A DNA stretch of 64,000 nucleotides from Cannabis sativa (GCF_029168945.1 NC_083607.1:40905257-40969256), one strand, 5' to 3'. Shown: positions 33,636 through 46,028, counted from the stretch's first letter. A program made the numbers and translations. Notes: a model not told the origin generated them from the sequence alone.

Positions 33636-33977
33636 TTTTTTATATTTTGTAAAAATTATTAATTGTACTCTTTGTTTTGTTAAATGACCAAATGAACGCT
33701 GTACTTTCCAAAATAGTAAAAATAGGACATTAAACTTAATTTTCGCAACTTTTTTTTTAATATAACCAACTTAAAAATAATTTGTAACACGAACAGATAT
33801 AGAAAATATAAATAATTTTGTCATAACACCTTTAAATCGAATTATTATTAAATTTTATTTTGACAAAAAAAATCTGTTCAGGGTCCCATTTGTACAATTT
33901 TTAAAAATACATGGTCCATTTTTATCATTTAACAAACCAGAGAGTCTAATTTGTAACTTTTACAAAATACAAGGTCC
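33636..33977. mobile_element. MITE-like element with about 90-bp inverted arms
   Basis: The left arm (TATATTTTGTAAAAATTATT..., GTTTTGTTAAATGA) is the inverse complement of the right arm (TCATTTAACAAACCAGAGAG, GTAACTTTTACAAAATACAAGG) with mismatches. The interior is AT-rich and non-coding. I could not define a target duplication. Confidence 0.6.
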
Positions 33978-33989
33978 AAAATAGTATTT

Positions 33990-35032
33990 ATCTTTTTTTT
34001 TTATATCTAAATGTATTTTTTAATAAAAAATAAATAACTGTTTAAATCGCTTATTAATTATTTTTAAAATGTTAAGTTCTTTTTTAATTTTCTTAATCAT
34101 TAGAATAATATTTCTTTTTTAAGATCGAAGTTAATTTTTTTAATAAGATTTACTAAAAAAAATGTTGAATTTTTTTCATTTTATTTTGCAGAAGTACGAT
34201 TTGATAGTTGTTAAAGCTTATGGGGTAAAATTGTTAATTTACAAAGTTGCACTAGCATTTAAAAGGAATTGTAGAATGGAACATAACAGAAGAACTAAGA
34301 ACATGTTTGACATTGTTTTCTGGTTTTTTGTTTTCAAAAAAGTATTTTTAGAAATGAGAACATATAAAATAGTTTTTGAAGTTTTCAAAATACAAGTCGC
34401 ATTTGGTTAATATTTTTTAAAAACAATACTAACCAAAAGTTAATTTTTTTTAAAATAGAAACTATTATTTTGTTGTTTTCAAAAAATAAGGCCAAACAAG
34501 TTTAATTGTTTTCAAAAAAATAATTTTCTGCTTTTAAAAATAAAATATAATTTTTTAGATTATGACGCTAACCATGCAATAAATTTTTGTAAAAATAAAA
34601 ATTGAGGGAAAAATTTTAATAAGTCCTGGGATAAAATTATTATAGTGGAAAATTAAAGCGACAAAATTATTAATTATTCATTAAAAAAGACAAAAAGGAA
34701 AAAAAGTAAAGAGTGTGAAATATGTTACAGCCTGTTAATTGTTTAGTTCGAATTTTCATTTGATGTGTTAAGATTTAATTGGTTGGACTTTGGCTATCGG
34801 TAAAATCATATCCGGATATTAGTGTTGAGTTTGTAGCAGCCCTATTTTGAATGTCTAATTTTAGAATGTCTTGACAATCTATAAAGTAAGAATAATAAAA
34901 CTCCTAATTAATGACTGTTGACACGTAAGAGCATCTTTAATAATGGTACTTTTTAAGAGTATAAAAAATTTTCACATTATTTAAATATTAGTAAATATTT
35001 TCGCCATATATAAAATATTTTAAATTATATAT
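33990..35032. other. AT-rich intergenic stretch
   Basis: No gene. The 82-residue frame at 34162-34410 is Phe/Lys-rich, as chance frames in this composition tend to be. AGAGCATCTTTAATAATGG at 34929-34947 resembles common MITE termini; a possible inverted partner (TATTAGTGATGCTCT) lies at 37749-37763. Confidence 0.35.
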
Positions 35033-35041
35033 AAAAATAAA

Positions 35042-35450
35042 GCTAACTAATAATTTTTTCTCCCGAACTTTTACATGTACTAAATCATGCCCCCTGAACT
35101 TTTTTGACCGTTAAAATTCCCCCTAAACTATTAAGATTGTTCGATTTAAGGACTTTTATCTAGTTTTAGTAAAAAAATTCTAACATGGATGAAAGTTCAT
35201 GGGGCATGATTTAGTACATATCAAAGTTTGAGGGGCATGATTTGGTAAATATCAAAGTCTGGAGAGCATGGTTTAGTACATAAACAATTACTGAAACAGT
35301 AAAATTGAAAGAAATTAGACAAAATTCCTTAAATTTAACAATCTCAATAGTTCAAGAGGAATTTTTAACGGTCAAAAAACTTTAGGGGGACATGATTTTG
35401 TATATGTCAAAGTTCGGGGAGGGGGGGGGGGGGGAATTGCTAATTGGCCT
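35042..35450. mobile_element. MITE with about 100-bp inverted repeats and 9-bp direct repeats
   Basis: The left arm (35050-35145: CTCCCGAACTTTTACATGTA..., TTTTTTGACCGTTAAAA) and right arm (35335-35440, with an 18-base G-run at 35417-35434 bar one A) are imperfect inverse complements. AAAAATAAA flanks both sides (35033-35041 and 35451-35459); nine bases would fit a Mutator-type duplication, though it is low in complexity. Inside, GGGGCATGATTTAGTA-type units repeat three times. Confidence 0.65.
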
Positions 35451-36529
35451 AAAAATAAATTGTGTATTTTGATTAATGATAATTACTTTGTAAAATTATA
35501 TTAAAATTTTTTAACTTTACTATTAAAAATTTGTGACATAAATACTTAAAATATTAAATTTGTTGCTAATAAATACTGAAATCCAAAAAATAGTAGCATA
35601 AATCCTAATTTATAGTTTAATTTTTATTCTGATGTGTGTGTTAAGTTCCGGATTCGAATTTTATTGTGTGTTTTTAATGTTTGAGTTTTAGTGTTTATGA
35701 GATCTGTTTTTATTTATTTATTTATTTTTATAGATTCTGAGGACATGAAATTTGATGTTGTTTCTATTGATTATTGAGATTGAACGTTTGATTTTTCATA
35801 CGGGAATTAAAATTTTCCTTTTCTTTTCATTGATTGAAAAATATTAGTAGAAAGTTTATGGAATGAGAATTTTGAATATATGAAAATAGAATTGAAAAAT
35901 AGCATTTGAATTGATCGAATCAATTTATTGTTAATCTCCTTACAAAAAAAATTATTGTTAATTTGTAAAGATAATATGACTGGAAGAAGATGGAAAAATT
36001 AATTTTTATTTCCTTTAATATGTATATAATATTTTTTTTTTAATAATATGATTTATCTTAATTATTTTTTGTTTCTTAAAATTATTTTTTCTAAAGAAAT
36101 TATTAGTTTGGCCAATACTATATTTACATGTGACACTTTATTAATCAACTAACAGAACGATAAATTAAGTTTAGAAATTTGAAGATATCAATAGGAACTA
36201 CAATGATGACATCAACTTTATATGATTGAAATATAAAAATAATGCATTATGAAAAAATTTGATTCATAATCTCACACCTGTTTCTTCTTTTACATAATCT
36301 CACACCTGCTTTATTTTTTGTTCAATTCTTAATCTGTAAAAAAAAAAAATACTTTTCCTATATTCTGCAAAGTAGAAAAAAAATTCACACATATATATAG
36401 TTACGAGTACATATATATATAAATAATTGAATAATTATTTAATTTAATATTATTAATTTATATTTATATTTATAAGGGGAATTACCCTATTTACTATTTT
36501 TTTTAACTTTTTTTTAAATTTACGGTTTG

Positions 36530-36625
36530 GGTTTCTTAAGTGGTTGCAACGCTAGTTGCAATAGGAGTTTCTATACAATTTTTTGTTGCAATTTAGGTTG
36601 CAGCGCTAGTTGCAATATGGATTTC
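36530..36625 (+). repeat. Two-unit tandem repeat
   Basis: GTTGCAACGCTAGTTGCAAT (from 36542) and GTTGCAGCGCTAGTTGCAAT (from 36597), each followed by AxGAxTTTCTATA, are about 55 bases apart. Confidence 0.6.
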
Positions 36626-37850
36626 TATAAAGAATCTTGTAAAAATGCAAAAAAAAAAAATAAATAAAATTGTTTTGAAGTGTAAAATTAAAAAAATCCC
36701 TATTTATAATTATGTATTATTTAAAAAATAATTAATTTAAGATAAATATTTTTATAGAAAATTTATTAAAGTAATAGTAAAATATTAATTTGTAAATTTA
36801 TGCTTTAATAAAATATTAAAAAATTGAGAAAATTAAGGCGAAAAAAGAAAAATAGCTTTGAAGAGATTTTAGACGGCCACGTCACCGCCTAATACTTCTC
36901 ATTTATATATATATATATATATAGATATTAGATAGATGTTACGTGCCAAGTCATGTATGTTAATTTTATTTTAGTTTTAAGTTTTTATTAATATCATAAT
37001 TTTAAAATTAATAATATTAAATATAGTGATGATCATTGAAATTTGAAAGCATAATAATAATTTAAATAAAAACAAAAATTACTATTATACTTTGTAATAG
37101 TAATTAAAAAAATTATTATTTGTCTGAAATTTATCTTCGGAATTAATGAAAATGCTCATTTGATTAAACTATCAAAATATTCAAATTTAATTAAAATAAT
37201 ATTTAAAATTTAACTAATTCTAAATATCAAAATTTGAAAATAATTTTTAATAAAAAAATAAACAATATGAACAAATTTATTATTAATTGCATAGGTTTAA
37301 CTAACTACATGGATGCTGATCCTTTAGGTGGCAATATCTAATAATTTGTTATTTTTTTTTATTTAAAAAAAAAAATCACCCAATAATTTCTCATAAACCA
37401 AGAATTTTGTTATATAGTCACATTTTATATAGAATATATATAAATATATTATTCTATTTCTCATACATTTTAACAATTTTTATTTTAAAATAATCTAATA
37501 ATCAGCATCTAAGAATTATTAAAATAATATTATATTATTATTTAATATATATTTTTTTATGAATTATTATTTCATATATATTAAATAAATAAACTTCGTT
37601 ACTAATAAAACAATAAGAAAGAAGATGTAAAAGATATTATAACTATATGGTATTTTTTTATGGCATTTTTTTATACTAATAATAGTAAGTGTCAATTAAT
37701 AATTATTAAAAATATATCCATATCATCGAGTATTCTTAATAGTATTTCTATTAGTGATGCTCTAACAGATAAACATGCTGACCAAATAATCTAATTAAGA
37801 ATTGAAATGTTTGATCTTTGACATATTTTTTTTTTTTGGGTGCAAATTAT
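36626..37850. other. AT-rich intergenic stretch, nothing identified
   Basis: Very AT-rich with a TA microsatellite at about 36906-36922. No coding or structured feature beyond the possible MITE end near 37749. Confidence 0.4.
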
Positions 37851-37851
37851 G

Positions 37852-37990
37852 TCACTACAAGAAAAAAAATATTTTGCCAACACAATTAACTATCACCGCC
37901 GCCAAAAGTAAGTTTTTACCAGTTGAAAAAACAAAAGAACCAATTGTAGTAGAAAAAGAATTAAATATAGAATGCTGGCAAGAGAAGTGC
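37852..37990 (+). mobile_element. CACTA-like terminus, isolated
   Basis: CACTACAAGAAAAAAAATAT at 37853 is a standard plant CACTA terminal sequence. No inverse end is visible nearby, so this is probably a truncated remnant. A short basic frame runs through it and is not convincing as a gene. Confidence 0.4.
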
Positions 37991-38459
37991 AACTGAAGAA
38001 AACTATATGTAAAGAAGAAATTATTTAAAATCCCTCACAAGCTTTGGATCCGCAAAAGAAATTGATTAGTGTGGGTAATCGGGTTTCCAAACTCTCTCTA
38101 CTCTTTTTAGATGAATTTATTGTGTTTCACATAATGAGTAGTGAGCCTAGGGCCAAATACTCTATATTTATATAGGTGAGACATTTCATCAAAGTATCTA
38201 CCTCAATTGATTGTCAAAATATTTTGACAATTAATAAAAAAATATAATTTATGTAACTAAATCAAATCAAATTGGTAACAAAATAATATTGATCATATTT
38301 AGAATATTTTGGCAATTAAACTAAATATTGACTTTAATAAATCCAACTATAATTAATATAATTAATAATTGTAATATAAAAAGAGTTTATCAGCAACAAC
38401 CATTTTTATATATTTTCCTTTTATTTTTTATTTTTTTAAGCTGCTAAAAAGAGGACACA
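37991..38459. other. Intergenic stretch before BBE copy 2
   Basis: No gene. CTATATTTATATAGG at about 38162 is TATA-like, and the surrounding phrase resembles an LTR promoter region, but I cannot define LTR ends. Confidence 0.3.
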
Positions 38460-38535
38460 TACATTTCTACATATATAGAGAGATATATGGACTTTGTTTA
38501 TTGAAACAGATAACTATGAAAGGAATGCCAGTATT

Positions 38536-39379
38536 TTACGGTAGTGGAGGAATACTTTGCTCATTTTTAAAGAAATTTGCTGGATCAACCATAGTTTTGA
38601 CATGTACCAATCTATTAAAGTTGTTTTGGCCGAAATATTTGACCACCCAAATGCTGGCTTCAGCATAAGTTACGGTACCCATGTTGCTATTCCTTCCAAT
38701 ATCAAGGTCTCTATAATTGATATAAGCTGATCTAGGATTTTTGGACACAAACGGAGTCATGTAATTGTAAAGTCTTTTAATCCAACTTATGTGCTTTTCC
38801 ACTACTATTCCACTATTCCCTTCTTCTTCCCAATAAATCAAATACTCAATTTTATACATGTTCCCAACTCTATGACCAAATGGAAGCTCAGATTCTGGAA
38901 TCTCACTCATTTTCCCACCATAAGGACTCATTATCACAATACCACTTCCAACCTCTTCTTCGTATAACCTTTCCCATATTCCTTCCAAACCTTTTTCTGG
39001 AATTGGCTCTTTCACATAATTAGATTTTGCTTTGAAAGACAATCTAGATTGAGGTGTTCTATCAAGCAAAATCTCTGGAGACTGCTCACTTGGTAGTCCA
39101 GCAACGAAGAGAGCAGACTGAATCCAGCTCATTTGAGTGCAATCTTCTCACCAGACCTAACTCAGGAATCATTTTTCCATCAAGTAAAAAAGACCATCAA
39201 CTCTTCCAAGGAACACCGAAATGAATGTGTGGCTCTTTTCCATTTCACTCCCTTTTTTAGTAGAATTCACAGTTTGAAACCTAACTGCTAAGAGTAGTTC
39301 TTTAGGTAGTTTGTGTGCTATGTATTGCCACCTATGAACATGTTTGGTAAGGTTATGTTCAAGGTTCCTATTAATGGAA
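38536..39379 (-). pseudogene. BBE-like oxidase copy 2, 5'-truncated and frameshifted
   Basis: It matches gene 1 from about 29955 to its stop at high identity, but without the retrotransposon: the insertion site reads ...ATACTCAATTTTATACATG at about 38844-38862. The open part (39132-38536, 198 codons) retains INYRDLDIG and NEQSIPPLP. Upstream, a 2-bp loss near 39149 and a 1-bp loss near 39164 put stops in the frame. Homology ends abruptly at about 39379, so the FAD-linking His and Cys are missing. About 60 bases past the stop also match gene 1, so the duplication included 3' flank. It cannot encode an active oxidase. Confidence 0.9.
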
Positions 39380-39550
39380 GGGCTAAATTTTCAGGACATA
39401 CAATTTCAAGACTAAATCCAAATTTCTAGAAAAGATAAAGTCAATTTAACCCAAAAATCTAAAAACCTAATAACCTAGAAATTTTACTTAACCCTAAAAT
39501 TAACCAAACTAACAGAACAAAAATTACCTAAAGCAATAATTAAACAAAGT
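39380..39550. other. Sequence between BBE copy 2 and gypsy LTR remnant
   Basis: AT-rich, no recognisable content. It could be interior sequence of the element whose LTR begins at 39551, which would make that element the cause of the BBE truncation. Confidence 0.3.
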
Positions 39551-40439
39551 TGTAACGCCATAATGCTAAGGCACACTATAGTGTTTTTTCAATTACAGTG
39601 CTATCTTTGCTAATCAAAGATTTTTCTCGAAAATGTGTCAAATTAAAACTTTTTATAATAAATACTAAACTTTATAATTTACATAATTATTTACAAACAC
39701 TGGGATCCCGTTTCTAAACTTTTATACAAAATATGCCAAAATAAAATATCCAGGTCGCACAGCGACTACAACATAAAATCCCAGATGTCCCGAGATCGAA
39801 CATTCCAGGACACGCTGCCACGACATGTACAATCCCATCCAAGCCAGGCTCACTCCTATTCAGCTTTTGCCTTTCCTTTACCTACACATGGAAGCAGAAC
39901 TGTGAGTCGACATACTAAGTAAGAAAAGCATATAACATATCATATAATACCGACTTGTATCTAGGCACCCATACACCTATTTACAACGTTTAACAGATGA
40001 GTAAGAACGTTCCATACTAGGATACGACCATGTACCATGTACCACGTGCACTTAGTATACCTTCGTAATAGTGTAGGTAGGGTATGGACCGCACCTTGAG
40101 TATTGTTAAGTGTTGTACCACAGACACCTTGTACCTTCCTGTACAAGTACTGGAAACACCACGATGTACTTTCAGACATCATACACTTTACCAATGCACT
40201 CTGTACCGCAATCGTACAAGTGTTGGAAGTGTATGAATCACAACATATAAGCATGCATATACACTAAACATATACATACATTCGCATATCCATATCACAC
40301 ATTATATACAGTTCTTACCTTCTTTCTAGATTCAAGTGTGCTGGCCGACCTGAATGGAAAGTCACGTGCTAGATAGATGCCCTAATCACATATTAGAACT
40401 GGGTAAATCACATGCTCGAAAATCCTAATCCAGGAAATC
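39551..40439 (-). repeat. Diverged gypsy LTR remnant
   Basis: It starts TGTAACGCC and shares blocks in the same order with the LTR at 52813-55066: GGGATCCCG, CGACATGTACAATCCCATC, CTTTACCTACACATG and GTGAGTCGACAxACT. Heavily diverged and cut at 40440 by the Tat/Athila LTR. The frame at 39961-40254 falls inside it and is not a gene. Confidence 0.65.
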
Positions 40440-42387
40440 TGATGCGTGTCGTAAGCCACAACAAATTTACTATTTTTTTTATTCCAATACTTCCAATTAT
40501 TTTAGTATAATTGTAAGTAAGGGTCGATCCCATGAGGACTATGTTTATTCAATTATTCGCAAATTAGTAACAAGAATTAGGAAGAGGGGAGTTTGATGAT
40601 CAGAATAGCAATAATAAAAATTAAAAAGAAAACAAGTTTAAATAAAGAATACGATATGAGAAACTAGTTAAAGGTTATTCGCCACCCTCAACAATCATTC
40701 CTAATTCCTATTAAAGAATGTAATTTTCAATTTCCAATCAAACTATTAATCCTGCAGATAACGCTGAAGCAGTCAATTATCCCAATCTCCCTATTGTATG
40801 TAATCAAGGCGAAGCGCTCAATAATTAACTCTTTTACCTAAAGCAGTAAATCCATGAAGCATGCAATTTATTTAATGTTGTAATTCAACAACACATCAAT
40901 TCAACATGAACAACACAAATCCAAATCTATAATCAACATAAGAATCATGAAACTAAATGTAGAAAAATAAAGACCAGAATTTTTATCCAGGTTCGGCCAA
41001 ATTCAATGCCTACTTCCTGCTACCCCCTTTGGTATTCATCTCATTCATATCAAGATCAAAGTTACAATCATAGCATGTATGATACACAGCCTCAAAGTTT
41101 CACAAGATAAATCCCCGATTCTCTCACTTAGACACTCCAAGAAACTCAACTTGGACAGTGCCTCACTCAAGCATTTTCACTCTGTTTCTTCACTCTCCAA
41201 ACAGTCCCTTACTCTCTCTGATTTTCTCTAACTCTCTTAATGAGCTCACATGCCTTTATCTATAGGCTTACAAGATAACAAACAGACCAACTAACTAACC
41301 TAACTACCCGAACAGTGAGGACTGTGAACATAACAGAAATAACTAACTTCTCCAACAAACTTGGAGCTGAATTTAGACAACTTGATTCTTTATTTGGATT
41401 ACTAAAACTTACGTTTAACTTAGATAAAGCATTGAGATTTATGGAGATAGACTAATCTAGGCAACAAATCAATGAAGCATATAATTCATTTAACCTAGGT
41501 TCTATTCTTCATTACAAATTGTAATTAATCAAAAACACTTAGAATCCTAGACTATTAGGTGAATAGTAATCCTAAGATGACGGTAGATTAAAGTAAAACC
41601 TACTTTAGCGGATGTCTAAACAAGATTAAAATAATAATCATAACATTGAACATAGAAAAATAGAAGCAATTTGATAATAAAAACTAAAAATTAACATTCA
41701 ATAATGAATTTAAGAATTCATGTTTCAGATTTTAAAATAACATTTAACTAAAAGAAAACTACTCAGAACTAGACATTAATAAACATTATAATATTTAATT
41801 TGTAGTTTATGGATTCCCCTCCATTTGTAGTCTAAGATGTCTTATTTATAGTAATGGGAAATTTAGTTGAATCCTATTAGAATTAGGATTCTATTTAAAA
41901 TAGTATTAGGAAATATCTCACTAAAAGATAAAGATAACTCATCTTTTAAACAAAAGATAAAAAATCGCAACTCTTCTTGAAAATTTATCTGTTTTTTTTT
42001 TTGCTATCTTTTTTCAGAAATTTTCTGCTGTGACGGCTGATAGTATTTTAGACATAACTCTCTCGATATTACTTGGAATTAGACGTTTCAAGATGTTCTG
42101 GAAATCTAAGAACGAGATCTAAAACATTCATGTTGAGCTTTAAGTCCAATTCTGCCTCTAAGTTCATCCGAATTTGCAATTAAGTTCCGCCTCGTACAAT
42201 CGAGCTCGCCGACTTCCACTATTTTCCACCAAAATATGCTAAAATCCCTCCAAAAGACTCTAAAGCATGAATTGTCTTTAAAATAGCCTAACAAATAAAA
42301 ATCAAACTAATCAATAATTTAAAGAATCAATTTAAGAATATTAATACATAAATTGATCATATTTATAAGATAAATATGGACTTATCA
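40440..42387 (-). repeat. 3' LTR of Tat/Athila-type element
   Basis: TGATGCGTGTCG at 40440 to GGACTTATCA at 42387 on the plus strand; on the minus strand it opens TGATAAGTCC, as Tat-lineage LTRs do. GGGTCGATCCCATGAGGA near 40523 is the conserved near-3' LTR motif of this lineage. It probably contains a smaller inserted LTR at about 40876-41357. Confidence 0.75.
40876..41357. mobile_element. Probable solo LTR or TRIM-like insert in the Tat LTR
   Basis: The segment holds TTTTTATCCAGGTTCGGCC (40979-40997), a phrase common in short copia/TRIM LTRs. It sits between two related stretches of the host LTR (TGAAGCATgCAATTtATTTAA at 40856, TGAAGCATATAATTCATTTAA at 41473). Edges are approximate, and no matching 5-bp duplication was found. 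Confidence 0.35.
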
Positions 42388-42400
42388 AATTCCCCCATGC
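42388..42400 (-). promoter_or_regulatory. Polypurine tract of Tat/Athila-type element
   Basis: The minus strand reads GCATGGGGGAATT immediately before TGATAAGTCC. Confidence 0.75.
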
Positions 42401-43917
42401 ACATTTGACTCTTGCTTGTCCTCGAGTAAGTTAATGAATGATACTTAAACAAATCGGTCTTTATGAAAAATAATTTTAGTTTCAAAAATTGTACATCCAC
42501 TTATAATACCAAGAAAATCCAAACTCTTCAATCATTAGAATTTCAACTCAAGTTAAATTACTTTTCAAACTCAATTTTTGTTGTGTGTGTGCAATCAAAT
42601 CATCATACTACTAACATTCAAATTAATTCATGCATGCCAACAATCAATGTTTGCCTCAAAATAAATGTGTATTTCAAAGAAAAATCCACTCCATAAGCTT
42701 AATTATCAAACCATTCTCTACTAATGTAATTACACACAATCTAAATATCAATAGGACTTTATAGGCTTATAATGTACGGCTAGGGTGAAAGGTAGATAAA
42801 GAAGGTTAATTTGGGCTCAAATCACACCATAACATACATATACAACATGCTCTCAAATAATTTCTATTTGTATTCCCCAATCACTTCCCTCAACAATTCA
42901 ATCTTATATCTTTTTTTATCATAAAACTTACTATTCCCTCACACTTAAATCGTTGCAAGTATTCTCTTTTTTTATCTATTTATTTTTCATTGATGTTTTT
43001 TTGAAATACTTACAACTTGCAAACTTTCATTCGAAGGAAATAATATTTTTTTTTTTCTCATCATCACTTATACACAACCATGCATATTTTCTCATCAACA
43101 AAATTCTCACACCTTTACTAATAAATAAAACATCAATATACTATGGTGTGAAAAAGGATGAATAAGGATTTTTTTAGGCTCAAAGGTTATTGCATAGGGT
43201 TAAAAAAAATGTTAACATTTAGGCTCAAATTAGGTAAAACTAGTGATTTAACAAATAGGGTAGGCTTGAAAAGCTCAATCGATCCAAAAAAAAAAATTGC
43301 CTACATCATATCTCAAAATTATGTGCAATTTATCAATTTCGCCTCAAATGATTATCAAACAAGTTCTAGAGTAGTTGAGACTTCAAATTAAAAATCAAAC
43401 ATGCATTCATCTTTCCAAACAATAGCAAATATGATAATTCAACTAATGTGCAAAACTTTTAAAAAAAATCAAGTTTGATCAGTAATTAATCATGAGTTGA
43501 GCACACAAATCATGAGAATCTATCATTTTCCTAGAATTATAACTATAATTTCATCATCAACAAAATTATTTTCCCTAAGACCATGCATAAGACATCAATC
43601 TAAAAACACATATCAAACATGAGCAATCATTGTCAACAGAATTTCATTCGATCCACACTTACTAAAATTAAAGCAAGAAAATAATATAAACTAAAAAAAC
43701 GATAAAAATAAACAAATAAATGACTAAACAACTAAAAGAAAAAAACTGGATAGACACGACAGTTAATCTCCCCCCCCCCCCACACTTAATATAAGCATTT
43801 TCCTCAAGGCTCAATCAAATAAAATCAATGCAAAATAAAAAGAAAAAAGGTAAGAAAAACTCCCGTAAGGTTGCTTTGTTTAACGTCATTAGCTCGACTG
43901 CATGTTGTTCTCATTCT
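42401..43917 (-). other. Non-coding spacer of Tat/Athila-type element
   Basis: AT-rich with no credible frames on the element strand. A run of 12 C at 43770-43781 reads AGTGTGGGGGG... on the minus strand, an expanded version of the purine motif seen in the same place in the element at 448-4843. TTGAGCCTA phrases also occur in both spacers. Confidence 0.6.
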
Positions 43918-44153
43918 TCACGTTGGGTCTTCTAACAAAGACACATTCTTTATGTATTTATGAATGATATCTAACACATTGAATTTGAGTGTTTCACCAT
44001 CAAATTCCATTTTAAGTATCCATGCTTTTGTATTCCACTTCTTAGTTGCAGTGAGTAAGAAGGTTCTCCCAAATAAAGTTGATGTAAGATTTGGATCACC
44101 CTCATCTTCCATCTCAATTATGTAAGAATCACCTGGAATGACAAGTCCATAAG
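43918..44153 (-). pseudogene. Aspartic protease C-terminal half, Tat/Athila element
   Basis: The minus frame reads YGLVIPGDSYIIEMEDEGDP, then LFGRTFLLTATKK and MEFDGETLKFNVLD, the post-active-site half of the lineage's protease (usual form LLGRPFL-TA). It ends at the stop near 43918 and no reverse transcriptase follows. The first part lies past the copia element at 63954-64000. ATAAG is present on both sides as the copia target duplication. Confidence 0.75.
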
Positions 44154-46028
44154 TGTTGGAAATTATTTTACCAGGATCTTAGATCTACTCACAAGTATGT
44201 TGATTAACACCCTAAATATGAACTTTCTAAAACGATGAAATAAACACGTATAAAGTTTAGGAAACCATACATTGGGGGCAACGGAATTAAATGACTCCTT
44301 CCACTCAGATCTCTAACACTTGTCTCCTTTCTGTCGCAGAGTATTATCAAGATCTGAACCTGGATCTCTTCCTCTGAATCTTTGATGCTGAAACTCCTTT
44401 TGCTGATGACCTTTCTTCACGATCTTCCTCACTATGATTGAGGTATTGCTTGCTGTGTGTGGGCACTACTCTAATCACTAAGGGATTTCGAAATTATCAA
44501 GGAAGAAGAGAGAGAGAGGGTGGCAGCCAAGGTAGAGAGAGAAAGGCTCAGGTTTTCTGAATGAGAAGTGTAATTTTCCTGAAGCCTTCACTACCTATTT
44601 ATAGCATTTCACTAGGGTTAGGTTTGAATTATTTGGCATTAAAATAATGAAAATATCAGAGGTAAAACTCCTATAAAAGTGGCCGGCCATGGCTTATTGG
44701 ATTTGGGCATCAATTTTTGCAATTTTGCAGTTTTAACACTTTTGTATCTGATTTTCTCAAAAACGCCAATTTTCTAATTCAACCATTTAAATGCCAATTC
44801 TAACTATTTAATAACTATAAACAATTATTATATAATATTGTCATTTATCATATTTATTAATTGAACCATACAAAGTATGCCCCTAACAACTCTTTCTTTA
44901 CAATTTCGCCCTTACTTAGTGAAAATTTCACAAATAGACATAGTCTAATTTGTGAATTATAATTGATTAATCAAAACCAATTACATGAGTCTTACAAACA
45001 ATATTATCTCAACTAGTGCGGGGACCATGGGTCTATATAACCGAGCTTCCAATAAGTAGATCAAGAATTTAGCACTAAAATTCACTAACTTATTAATTCT
45101 TCGTTGAATCCACGCATAGAACTTAGAATTGCACTCTCAGTATATAGAATGCTCTATATGTTCCACCATATAGACGCATCATTAGTTATCCATTGTTATA
45201 ATCCTAATGTGATCAATGATCCTCTATATGAATGATCTACACTGTAAAGGGATTAGAATACCGTAACACCCTACTATGTATTTTATCCTTAAAACACTTG
45301 ACCCCGTATAAATGATATTTCAGCTTATGTGAAATGAGTACTCCACCATTTATGTTCGTTTGGTCAAGCTCGAAGGAGATCATCCTTTGCTTACTATTCG
45401 CCAAATAGAAGCTATAGATTCCATGTTTATGTTAGCGCTCCCACTCAATTGCACTACCGTGTTCCCAAAATGTACGTATCACCCTGACCTAAAAGTAGGC
45501 TTAACTAACAAATCAAAGAACACGAATAGCCTTTCAAGATTGAGCCTAATCATAACAGGATTAAGAACATTTGATCTAGGATCACCTTGGCGATATTGAC
45601 TTGAATAGATTTTATGGTAAGTTTTATTAAATCTAAGTCAAAGTTCAATATCGGTCCATTCCGATGCATACTCCATGCATTCAACCTGAGCTTTACTTTA
45701 ACCAATGTTCTGGAAAGAACATAGCATTTCTCCAAATGCAAGTAAACTCTTGTTGTAGATTATCATATCAGTAAAACCCTGTGTCTGATAAATCTAGGAA
45801 ACTTTATTCACATAGTCATGTTTACTTTCCAATGTCATGACAACACAATAAACAGGATCAAGTATGTGAAAAGGGTTTAAGATGAATTTATAAATCAAAT
45901 AGACAAGCAATTGATAAAGTGAACCAAAACATACACAAATGAATGAAAAATACTTCTGTTTCTTTATTGATGTTAAATAAAATAGATTACATTGAAATGG
46001 AGTTTTATTTAGGGCATAAAACCCAAAA
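44154..46028 (-). repeat. 3' LTR of copia element
   Basis: TGTTGGAAATT at 44154 to ACCCAAAA at 46028; the expected terminal CAACA has lost a C (C to A at 46027). It contains the intact form of the gypsy target near 44356-44360 (CTGAACCTGGATCTC). The 79-residue frame at 45360-45599 is repeated in the partner LTR and is not a gene. Confidence 0.9.

Noticed and set aside
34162..34410. 82-residue frame in intergenic DNA
   Set aside because: Phe/Lys-rich low-complexity composition, no homology recognised, no promoter or splice evidence.
39961..40254. 97-residue frame rich in Cys/Thr
   Set aside because: Falls within a diverged gypsy LTR remnant with no family motif.
45360..45599. 79-residue frame, repeated at 63285-63524
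   Set aside because: Both lie at the same place in the two copia LTRs; LTR sequence, not a gene.
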